A stretch of 64,000 nucleotides of DNA from Streptomyces sp. 71268. Lineage in GTDB: Bacteria; Actinomycetota; Actinomycetes; Streptomycetales; Streptomycetaceae. Shown piece by piece: positions 52,021 to 60,067 of the stretch. A program made the translations under genes and the position numbers. The notes beneath the pieces were generated by a model that ran no database searches, had not been told where the DNA came from, and saw nothing but the letters and a program-made list of their open reading frames with translations. The stretch lies in the NCBI RefSeq assembly GCF_029392895.1, contig NZ_CP114200.1, positions 3,875,001 to 3,939,000 of the forward strand, given 5' to 3'. Positions within the stretch are counted from its first letter, which is position 1, and each line of letters opens with the position of its first letter.

Positions 52021-55000
52021 TCACCTGTGCTCGTCCCCTTGCTCGTGCGCTGCGGACGCGTGGTCCCTGGCTGTGGTGGGCGGGGCCTGGGCGGTCTGGA
52101 TCAGCCGGGGCGGCGCGCCCCGCCGGACCAACGTGCCCCGGCCGACCGGCTGGTCCTGGGCGTAGACGCCGGGGAAGAGCTGGCCTTCCGCCCGGTCGCC
52201 GGTCATCACCAGGGCGGCCGTCCCGCTCTCGCGCAGCGTCATCAGGAACGGTTCGTACATCGCCCGCGAGGCGCCCGCGACGCGCCGGGTGATGACGAAG
52301 TGCAGCCCGATGTCGGGAGCGGACGGCAGGAACGGCAGGAACGCCTCCAACGGCTGCTGACCGGCCACCGCCAGCACGTCGTAGTCGTCCACGAGCACCA
52401 CGATGCGCGGCCCCGTCAGGTCACCGGCGCCCGCCGCGAGCACCTCGGGCGCCAGCGCGTCGTCGGGCATGCGCCGGGCCAGCTCGGTGGCGATGGCGCC
52501 GGAGAGGCCGGCGGCCAGGTTGGTGTTGTACGCGTACCCGCCCCGGTACGCCTCGGGTATGAGGCTGTGCAGGCCGCGGCGCGGGTCGAGGACCGCGAAG
52601 ACCACCTCGTCGTCGGTGTAGCGCTCCATGAGGCCGTGCGCGACGAGCCGCACCACGTTGGTCTTGCCGCACTCGCCGTCGCCGAGCACCAGCAGGTGCT
52701 GGTCCCGCCGGAACAGATCGAGCAGCGCCGGCTGGAGCGCGTTCTGGTCCAGCCCCAGCGGCACCCGGCGCGGCTCGGCCTCCGGGCCCGGCAGCCGGTG
52801 GGCGCCGAGCTTGGCGGGCAACACGCGCACGGGCGGCGCCGGCGGTCCTGACCAGGCGGCCCGAACGGCGCGCACGGCCTGCTCGGTCGCCGCGCCCAGC
52901 TCGTCGGCCGAGGCCAGCCCGTCGATGCGGGGCAGGGCGACCTGGGCGAAGAGCTTGGCGTCGGTCAGCGCCCGGCCCGGCTCGTCGGGGGTGAGCGTCT
53001 CGGCGAGCCGGCGGCCCACCGTACTGTCCGACGGGTCGTTCAGGCGCAGTTCGACGCGGGTGCCGAAGGCGGACTGGGCGGCGATGCGCACCTCGTTCCA
53101 GCGCAGCATGCCGGCCACGACGTGGATGCCGTACCCGCTGCCGCGCTTGAGGAGTTCGACCACGGCGTCGTCCAGCTCGTCGAACGCCTCGCGCAGTTCT
53201 CCGAAGCCGTCGATGACCAGCACGACGTCCGTGGAGCCGAGTTCGGGCAGCTCGCCCTGGGCGCGCAGCCGGCGCAGCTCGTCCACGGAGTCGATGCCCC
53301 GCTCGCGGAAGACGTCCTCGCGGGCCGTGAGCATCGCGCGCACCTCCTCCACCGTGCGGGCCGCGCGCTCGCGGTCCGAGCGGCCGGCGACGCCGCCGAC
53401 GTGCGGCAGCCCTGCCATCGCCTGCAACCCGCCGCCGACGAGGTCGAGGCCGTAGATGCCGACCTCCTGCGGGGTGTGGGTGAGGGCGAGGCCGAGGACC
53501 AGCGTGCGCAGCAGCGTCGTCTTGCCGGCCGCCGGGCCGCCGATCACGGCGGCGTGCCCGCCGGCGACGGTCAGGTCGAGCACCCACTGGCCCTGCCACT
53601 GCCGCGCCGGGTCGTCCAGCAGCCCCAGCGGGACGCGCAGCGCACCGCCGGGCGGGCGCCCGGCCAGTCGCAGGCCCCGTGTCTCCGCCCGCACCGGGCC
53701 GGCCGTGGCGTCGAGCGTCAGCGCCTCCGGCAGCGGCGGCAACCAGATCTGCTGGACCGGCGCGGCGGCCCCGGCGAGCTGGTCGACCATGGTCGACAGC
53801 AGGGTGGGGCCGACGGTGCGGCGCGGCGGTGGCGCGGCCGGCGCCCCGCCGCCCTTCTCACCGTCACCGGTCTCGCCGCCTCGCGCGGCGAGCGTGTTGT
53901 ACGTGGGGTAGGGCAGCGCGGCCGGCCCCGCCTCCGCGTCCGCGTCGAGCCGGGCGGGGCCACGATAGGGGCCCGAGACGTACCCGGCCTTGAACCGGTC
54001 GTACGCGCTGGTGTCCACCTTGAGGTAGCCGAAGCCGGGGATGGGCGGCAGGTGGAAGGCGTCCGCGGTGTCCAGCACCGTGCGCGACTCGTCCGGCGAG
54101 AAGGTGCGCAGGCCGAGCCGGTACGAGAGGTAGGTGTCCAGGCCCTTCAGCTTGCCGCCCTCGATGCGCTGGCTGGACAACAGCAGGTGCACGCCGATGG
54201 ACCGGCCGATCCGGCCGATGGACAGGAAGAGGTCGATGAAGTCCGGCTTGGCGGTGAGCAGTTCGCCGAACTCGTCGATGACCACGAACAGGTGCGGCAG
54301 CGGGTCGAGTCCCAGCTCGGGGCGCTGGGCGCGGGTGGCCGCGTACGTGGAGATGTCCGCGATGTTCCCCGCGTCCTTGAGCACCTGCTGCCGGCGCTTC
54401 ACCTCGCCCGACAGGCTGGCGTGCACGCGCTCCACCAGGCCGGCCTTGTTCTCCAGGTTGGTGATGACGCCGGCGACGTGCGGCAGCGACGCGAAGGGGG
54501 CGAAGGTGGCACCGCCCTTGTAGTCCACGAGCACCATCGCCAGGTCGTCCGGCGGGTGGGTGGCGACGAGCGCCAGCACCAGGGTGCGCAGCAGTTCGCT
54601 CTTGCCTGAGCCGGTGGCGCCCACGCACAGCCCGTGCGGGCCCATGCCCAGTTCGGCCGACTCCTTGAGGTCGAGGAGCACCGGCTCGTGGGCGTCGCTG
54701 AGCCCGATCGGGACCCGCAGGAAGTTCTGGTCCCGGCGCGGCGCCCACAACTTGGGGATGTCCAGCGCGGCGGGGTCCGGGACGCCGATCAGCTCGGGGA
54801 AGTCCACCGGCCCGGACAGCGGCGTACCCGACGCGGCGGACTCGGCCGAAAGCCGCAGCGGGGCGAGCGCGCGGGCCAGACCCATCGCGCCGGCCGAGGT
54901 CACCTCGTCCAACGTGCCGGTCACCGTGGTCGGCGCCTCCCCGCGCAGGTCCTCCACGGTCACGGTGCGCCCGTCGTCGCTGACGGTGACGCGTACGGAG

Positions 55001-56094
55001 ACCTGCCCCGGTTCGTCCACCCGGCGGGCCAGCAGGTGCAGCGCGGTGACCCCCATGTCGGGCAGTGAGACCGCCTCGTCCGGGCGGGGCGGCTCGTGGG
55101 CCGTCGCCCCGTGCGTGTCGTGGATGAGCAGCAACCGCTTGCCGAGCCGCAGCGCCTCCCGTCCGGCCAGGCCCCGGCGGACCTCCGCCGCGTACCCGGC
55201 CCGCTGCCGCAGCTCGCCGGTGAGCGCCGAGGCCAGCTCGCGCGGCGAGGAGGCGATGCGCCGGGCGTGCACCGGGCCGTCCCACTCCTGCGGGTCCAGG
55301 AAGTGCGGCAGCCACTTCGCCCACGCCCAGTCGTCGAGCCGCTCCTCGGCAGCCGCCAGCGCGAACGCCACGTCGTCCGGCGCGTGCAACACCGCCACCT
55401 GCACGGCGATGGTCCGCGCGATCCGCAGCACCTGGGCGCGCTCCCCGATCACGCTCACGTTGCCCGCCCGGTCCAGCGGCACGGTCAGCGGCGCCTCGGG
55501 CACGGAGGCGAACCGCTCCTGGAGCCCGGCCGCCTCGTTGAGCATGAACGGGTCCGGCGGGGACAGCACACTGCCGCTCTGCTGCTCCATGACCAGCGAC
55601 CGCACCGGCGCCTGGCCGGTGCCCAGGCGCACGTCGAGGAAGTCCCGGTCGAGCCGCCGCCGCTCCCACCGCCTGGCCGGGTCGTTCACCAGGTCGTACA
55701 GCGCCTCGGGCGGCGGCGCCAACACCCGCGCCACGGCCCGCAGCTCGCGGTTCTCCCGGCTCAGCTCCTCGCGCAGCCCCTCCAGGTACTCCAGGTACCG
55801 CTCGCGCTGCGCGCGCCGCGTGCGCTGGGCCCGCCCCCGCTGCGAGAACAGCAGGAACACGCCGCCGATCACGGCCACCACCAGCACCACAGCCCCGATC
55901 GCGGCGAACTGGCTGTTGCGCACCACCGTCATCATCACCACGGAGCTGAGCACGCCGGCCATCGGCAGCAGCGACGTGGCCACCGAACCCGCCTTGCCCT
56001 CGGGCAGGTTGGGCGGCGGCTCGATGCGCCGCTCGGCCGGCGCGGGCAGCGGGCGCGTGGTCCGCGCCGGCCGGTGCACGACCCGTACGCTCAT
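52021..56094 (-). CDS. eccC: type VII secretion FtsK/SpoIIIE ATPase EccC
   Basis: The 1357-residue motor of the ESX system, which binds WXG100 substrates and drives their export. Two membrane segments lie at about residues 38-85 (LLPMAGVLSSVVMMTVV; IGAVVLVVAVIGGVFLLFS). Three ATPase domains follow, with P-loops GATGSGKSELL near 486, GGPAAGKTTLL near 853 and GDGECGKTNVV near 1134, all keeping the Gly-Lys-Thr/Ser core. Domain 1 has LVDYKGGATFAPF and VIDEFGELLT, so it should be catalytic; domains 2 and 3 often only bind substrate. EccCa and EccCb are fused, as usual in Streptomyces. It overlaps the MinD-like gene (ATGA). Confidence 0.96.
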   Translation of the reverse strand: MSVRVVHRPARTTRPLPAPAERRIEPPPNLPEGKAGSVATSLLPMAGVLSSVVMMTVVRNSQFAAIGAVVLVVAVIGGVFLLFSQRGRAQRTRRAQRERYLEYLEGLREELSRENRELRAVARVLAPPPEALYDLVNDPARRWERRRLDRDFLDVRLGTGQAPVRSLVMEQQSGSVLSPPDPFMLNEAAGLQERFASVPEAPLTVPLDRAGNVSVIGERAQVLRIARTIAVQVAVLHAPDDVAFALAAAEERLDDWAWAKWLPHFLDPQEWDGPVHARRIASSPRELASALTGELRQRAGYAAEVRRGLAGREALRLGKRLLLIHDTHGATAHEPPRPDEAVSLPDMGVTALHLLARRVDEPGQVSVRVTVSDDGRTVTVEDLRGEAPTTVTGTLDEVTSAGAMGLARALAPLRLSAESAASGTPLSGPVDFPELIGVPDPAALDIPKLWAPRRDQNFLRVPIGLSDAHEPVLLDLKESAELGMGPHGLCVGATGSGKSELLRTLVLALVATHPPDDLAMVLVDYKGGATFAPFASLPHVAGVITNLENKAGLVERVHASLSGEVKRRQQVLKDAGNIADISTYAATRAQRPELGLDPLPHLFVVIDEFGELLTAKPDFIDLFLSIGRIGRSIGVHLLLSSQRIEGGKLKGLDTYLSYRLGLRTFSPDESRTVLDTADAFHLPPIPGFGYLKVDTSAYDRFKAGYVSGPYRGPARLDADAEAGPAALPYPTYNTLAARGGETGDGEKGGGAPAAPPPRRTVGPTLLSTMVDQLAGAAAPVQQIWLPPLPEALTLDATAGPVRAETRGLRLAGRPPGGALRVPLGLLDDPARQWQGQWVLDLTVAGGHAAVIGGPAAGKTTLLRTLVLGLALTHTPQEVGIYGLDLVGGGLQAMAGLPHVGGVAGRSDRERAARTVEEVRAMLTAREDVFRERGIDSVDELRRLRAQGELPELGSTDVVLVIDGFGELREAFDELDDAVVELLKRGSGYGIHVVAGMLRWNEVRIAAQSAFGTRVELRLNDPSDSTVGRRLAETLTPDEPGRALTDAKLFAQVALPRIDGLASADELGAATEQAVRAVRAAWSGPPAPPVRVLPAKLGAHRLPGPEAEPRRVPLGLDQNALQPALLDLFRRDQHLLVLGDGECGKTNVVRLVAHGLMERYTDDEVVFAVLDPRRGLHSLIPEAYRGGYAYNTNLAAGLSGAIATELARRMPDDALAPEVLAAGAGDLTGPRIVVLVDDYDVLAVAGQQPLEAFLPFLPSAPDIGLHFVITRRVAGASRAMYEPFLMTLRESGTAALVMTGDRAEGQLFPGVYAQDQPVGRGTLVRRGAPPRLIQTAQAPPTTARDHASAAHEQGDEHR

Positions 56095-57522
56095 CGCCGC
56101 CGCTCCCGCGCCATGGACCGCTCCAACACGGCCGCGGCCAACCGCGCCGTGGCCTCCACGGTGCGCTGCGCCAGCATCCGGGTGCGCACCTCACCGCCCG
56201 GCGCCAGATGCCGGTCGTACGGCAGCGTCACCACCCGCGCGCCGCCGGCCTCCAACCGCTCGACCGCCCTGCCCACCTTCACACCGCCGTGCGGCACCGT
56301 GTGGTTGAGCACGACCACGGTGGTGGGCAGCATGCTGCGGTGCAGCCCGCCGACCCAGTCGAGCACGGCCCGCGTCGCCGCGACCCCCTCCACCGTCGCG
56401 GGCGCCACCAGCACCCGGGCCTGCGTGGTCGTCAGCGCCGTACGGGCCACCGTGGCCGGCAACGTCTCGCAGTCCACGACCGTCGTGCCGAAGTAGCGCC
56501 GCACGGAGGTCATCACGGTCCGGTACGTGTCGACGTCGAGCTGGGCCCCCACCGCCCCCTGGCTCCCCGGCAGCAGCCAACCGCCGCTCGCGTGCGGCAC
56601 CAGGTAGCCGGTGAGGTCGGTGATCCGCATCGAGGGGTCCACGATCCGGGCCAGGTCGGCACAGGTCCAGCGCACCTCCGCCGCGCCCAGCCGACGCGGC
56701 AGCGTGCCAAGCGCCGGATCGGCCTCCACGGCCAGCACGGGGTCGGACCGGTAGTGCGCGTACGTGAGCGCCAACAGCGCGGCCACGGTGGACTTCCCAC
56801 TGCCCCCGCGGATGCTGGTCACGGCGATCTGCCGGCCGGTGGTCACCGGCTGCTGGATGGCGCGCACCGCCTCCGTGAGGGCGGCGCTCTCCCGGGCGGC
56901 CGACGACACCAACCGCACCAGCACCCGCCCCGCCCGCCGAGCCGGCCCGTCCCCACGCCGCACCGGCCCCTCGGCGCCGGCCAGTTCGGGCGGCACCAGG
57001 GACACGGACTCGGGCGTGACCAGGGGCCGCGCGTCGGCGTACGGGGCCGGGGGGCCCGGGCGGGGTGTGCGGATCCGAAGATCCGGGAGAGGCGTGCGGT
57101 GCCGGGGGCTCGGGAGAGGGGTGCGGGATCGGGGCCTGCCTCGGCTGGACCGGGGCTGCCTGCTCCGGCTGGACCGGGACCGTTCCTGACCGCACTGAGG
57201 TCTGTCCCGGCTGGCCCGAGGCGACCTGTCCCGGCTGGCCCGGAGTCGCCGGTTCCACGGTGGGGCCCGCCTCGCGCGGCCGGGCGTGCCCGGGCTCACC
57301 GCGCGCCGGCGGCTCCGTCGCTCCCGCTCCCGCTCGCGCCGGGGCGCCGCCGCCCGTCGCCGGAACGGCCGGACTCGCCGACGACTCAGGCCGCTCGGAC
57401 TCGGTGTGCCCGCCGCCGCGTCGGGCCACCTCGGCCGGAGCCGCCACGGGCGGCACACCGCCCCGCGGGCCGCCCAACTCCCGGAACACCTCGTGTTGCC
57501 AGTCCCCCTGCGCCGCCGCCAT
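56091..57522 (-). pseudogene. MinD/ParA-like ATPase of the type VII locus with an apparent frameshift
   Basis: The gene starts with MAAAQGDWQHEVFRELGG, typical of MinD-like proteins in streptomycete ESX loci, runs through a Pro/Glu/Gln-rich linker, then must change frame near 57049-57054 (six G on the plus strand). Removing one base gives about 476 residues. The C-terminal half is a deviant-Walker ATPase: TSIRGGSGKSTVAALLAL, VLAVEADPALGTL, TTVVDCETLPATV and VVVLNHTVPHGG. Its stop overlaps the eccC start. Total length is one base more than a multiple of three. The shift is in a homopolymer and both halves are well preserved, so a sequencing error is more likely than a dead gene. It may position the secretion apparatus. 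Confidence 0.8.
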
Positions 57523-57579
57523 AGCCCCTTCTCAGAACGTGCTTCACAGCGTGTCCCACGCCGTGCTTCACCACGTGCC

Positions 57580-58908
57580 TCAGAACGTGTCCAACAGCCG
57601 CCCGTACACGTCGAACGCCCCGATGGCCACGGGTATGAGCACGACGACGCCCACCGCCTCCACCAGATTCGCCAACCGCCGCAGCCGCACCCGCACATGA
57701 TCCGGTGGACGCACCGCGAGCACGACCAGCGGCACCAGGGCCGCGCCCGCCAGGGCCAGCAGCGGGTACGTCGTACCGCGCTCGGCCCACAGCACCAGCA
57801 GGCGCGTCACCAGCACCACGGCGGCGGCCTGGAGCACCACCACCTCCACACCCAGCGGAAAGGCCCGGGCCCGTGAGAGCAGCACGACACCGAGCAGGGC
57901 GGCCACGCCCACCGTCCACGCGTCGGCGTGCTCGACCGCCAGCCAACCACCCGCCGCGGCCGAAGCGGCCGCGGTCACCGTGGCCAGCGCGAGCCCGCGG
58001 TGCGTGGCGGCCAGCGCCACGTCCACCCCGTGCCGGCTCACCGAAGCGCCCCCCGCCCGCTGGTCGTCCAGGCGGGTCAGCCCGGCTCCCATCAGCGCGA
58101 GCCGCGGCAGCAGCCCCAACGACAACACGGACCCGACGCCCAACACCACGCCGACCCGGTACCCGTCCGTGAGCGCCCAGCCCAGCTCCCAGCCCCCCAC
58201 GGCGGCGGCCACCGCCCCGGCGCCCACCAGAGCGCCCCGCCCCATCGGCGTGCTGAGCCCGAGCAGAGCCAGCGTCCCCACCACCGCGCTCCCGACGGCT
58301 GTCAGCCGCAGGTCATGCGCCCCGGACGCACTGGTCACGGTCCAGGCCCCGAACACCCCGAGCCCGCCGGCGAGCAACACCAGCACCGTCCCGACCGGCC
58401 GCGCGACCCACCGCGCCACGGGCGCCCCTACGGCCGCGGCCACCAAGGCACCCAGCACGAGCGGGACACCCGTCTCGTCGGCGCCCAGCCAGTGCCGCGC
58501 GTACGCGGCGGCGACCAGGGCCAACACCAGGTGCGCGGCCCCCGCCGCCCACACCCGGGTGCGCTCGTCCCAACGCCACCCGCGCACGTCGAGATCGTCC
58601 GCCGTCTCGTCGCTCACGTCGTGCACCACCGGCGCGGCGGGCGTCTCCACCTCCCGCACCAGCCGCACCACGGCGCCGTCCGGCACCCCCAGCGAGGCCA
58701 ACGTGTCGTCCTGCGCCAGGACCGCCCCGTTGGCGAGGACGAGCCGCCGCAACATCGGCTCCCTGCCCGGCCGGTCCCCCACCATCTCGATGATGCTCGG
58801 CAACAGTTCGCCGACCGGCTCGTCCGCCGGCAGCAGCATGTCGATCCGCCGCCGCCCACCGACCAGCGTCACGCGGCTGAGCCCCGCCCGTCGCTCCGTG
58901 GACGTCAC
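57580..58908 (-). CDS. eccD: type VII secretion membrane channel EccD
   Basis: A 442-residue channel subunit. The N-terminal 90 residues are the ubiquitin-like domain (LSRVTLVGGRRRIDMLLPAD, PSIIEMVGDRPG, ASLGVPDGAVVRLV). About eleven membrane segments follow, starting at VWAAGAAHLVLALVAAAYA and ending LANLVEAVGVVVLIPVAIGA, as in known EccD proteins. The GTG at 58908 overlaps the stop of the preceding small gene (GTGA) and puts the ubiquitin-like fold at the start; the frame is open far upstream but that is the antisense of other genes. With EccC it forms the core of the ESX pore; EccB and EccE are not in view. Confidence 0.92.
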   Translation of the reverse strand: MTSTERRAGLSRVTLVGGRRRIDMLLPADEPVGELLPSIIEMVGDRPGREPMLRRLVLANGAVLAQDDTLASLGVPDGAVVRLVREVETPAAPVVHDVSDETADDLDVRGWRWDERTRVWAAGAAHLVLALVAAAYARHWLGADETGVPLVLGALVAAAVGAPVARWVARPVGTVLVLLAGGLGVFGAWTVTSASGAHDLRLTAVGSAVVGTLALLGLSTPMGRGALVGAGAVAAAVGGWELGWALTDGYRVGVVLGVGSVLSLGLLPRLALMGAGLTRLDDQRAGGASVSRHGVDVALAATHRGLALATVTAAASAAAGGWLAVEHADAWTVGVAALLGVVLLSRARAFPLGVEVVVLQAAAVVLVTRLLVLWAERGTTYPLLALAGAALVPLVVLAVRPPDHVRVRLRRLANLVEAVGVVVLIPVAIGAFDVYGRLLDTF

Positions 58909-59219
58909 CACGACGCACCCACCCGAACCACCGGACCCAACGCCAGCCGCTCCCCGCCAGCGACCGCCACCGACACCACCCGCGGCGCCTCCCGCTTCTC
59001 CTTCTCCCGCTCCTGGTCGGCCAGCTTGTCCGAGATGAACGACCACCCCACGCACCCGGCACACACGACGGCGGCCAACGCGATCCCCCCGAGGATCTTC
59101 CCCACGTTCTCGTCGAGCGACCGCCGAGACCGCTGCGCCCCGAACAACGCCGCATCCCGCAACCGCCGCCGCCGCACGGCCACCGACTCCAGCAACTGAC
59201 TGTCGTAGTCCCGCGCCAA
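58905..59219 (-). CDS. small single-span membrane protein of the type VII locus
   Basis: A 104-residue protein with a basic cytoplasmic start (ESVAVRRRRLRDAALFGAQR), one membrane segment (ILGGIALAAVVCAGCVGW) and an outer part with an acidic/basic helix (DKLADQEREKEKREAPR) and a beta-like tail. The plan (short cytoplasmic arm, one helix, extracytoplasmic part) loosely resembles the N-terminus of EccB but is far too short. It overlaps eccD by four bases, which ties it to the secretion apparatus. Confidence 0.75.
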   Translation of the reverse strand: MARDYDSQLLESVAVRRRRLRDAALFGAQRSRRSLDENVGKILGGIALAAVVCAGCVGWSFISDKLADQEREKEKREAPRVVSVAVAGGERLALGPVVRVGASW

Positions 59220-59398
59220 GGCTCCCCTCCCTCACGCTCCGTGCTGCGTTGCCTACACCTTACGGGGTGGGTGTGACAGTGGTCGGGGGGAGTGGTGGTT
59301 GGGTGGCCCTACTTGAAGCTGACCACAGCTTGGGCTGTTGGGGTCGCTGGACGATCGTAAAAGGGTGTCAGCCCACACGACTCCTCAGCCCACGCACC

Positions 59399-60067
59399 CT
59401 ACTGGGGCGTCCATCGCGGACGGAGAGCTTGAACCTCAGCGCCGCGCTCCTGGAACCAGCTCTCCAGTAGCGGCCCGGATAGTTCGCGCCTCTCCTCACC
59501 CTCGAGAACCGAGATCGGCCCGAAGAGCGTTCCACGGAACCCGTCCAACCTGGTGGAATCATCCACCAGAACCTTGAAGGAGGTCTCAAACGCACTGGCC
59601 TCGGAAAGATCCGCACCCGTGAGGTTGACCTTCAGGAAGGAGGCCCCATTCAGTTTGGCGCCTTTGAAGCAAGCCGCCTTCGCGGTAACCCCCCACAAGG
59701 AGGCGCTGCCCAAATTCGCTCCTTCCAGGCGCGCCCCATCCAGAACCGCCTCATCGAGAACCGCCTTAGCCAGGGTGGCGGAGGTAAAGTCCGCCCCTAT
59801 CAGGTCAGCACCCTCGAAGTGAGCATGGTACAAGTCAGACCGACTGAACTTAACACGCGGCATTTTCGCGTCCGTGAAAAGCCCGTCACCCAGATCCATG
59901 TCGCTTAGGTCTGCGCCCGTCAGGTCGAGACCCGCCACGTCCAGCGATTGCTGCTCCGGCGCATCCATCCAAGCCCGTACGACAGCTGCGGCCTCCGCAG
60001 CCTCCGGCAAGGATTTAACCGCTCGAAACCCCTTAGGGATACCAGACAATTCGGTCACTCCAACCAT
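59399..60067 (-). CDS. pentapeptide-repeat protein, candidate immunity protein
   Basis: A 222-residue protein. From about residue 40 to 165 it follows the A(D/N)Lxx pentapeptide pattern (LDLTGADLSDMDLGDGLF, ADLIGADFTSATLAKAV, ARLEGANLGSASLWG, AKLNGASFLKVNLTGADL), which folds as a right-handed square helix that in MfpA and Qnr mimics DNA. No signal or membrane segment. The gene is lower in G+C than its neighbours. It overlaps the 3' end of the toxin gene by 35 bases, the usual place for an immunity gene. I chose the ATG at 60067; a TTG at 60076 and a GTG at 60058 are alternatives. Immunity by DNA mimicry against a nuclease is inference. Confidence 0.85.
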   Translation of the reverse strand: MVGVTELSGIPKGFRAVKSLPEAAEAAAVVRAWMDAPEQQSLDVAGLDLTGADLSDMDLGDGLFTDAKMPRVKFSRSDLYHAHFEGADLIGADFTSATLAKAVLDEAVLDGARLEGANLGSASLWGVTAKAACFKGAKLNGASFLKVNLTGADLSEASAFETSFKVLVDDSTRLDGFRGTLFGPISVLEGEERRELSGPLLESWFQERGAEVQALRPRWTPQ

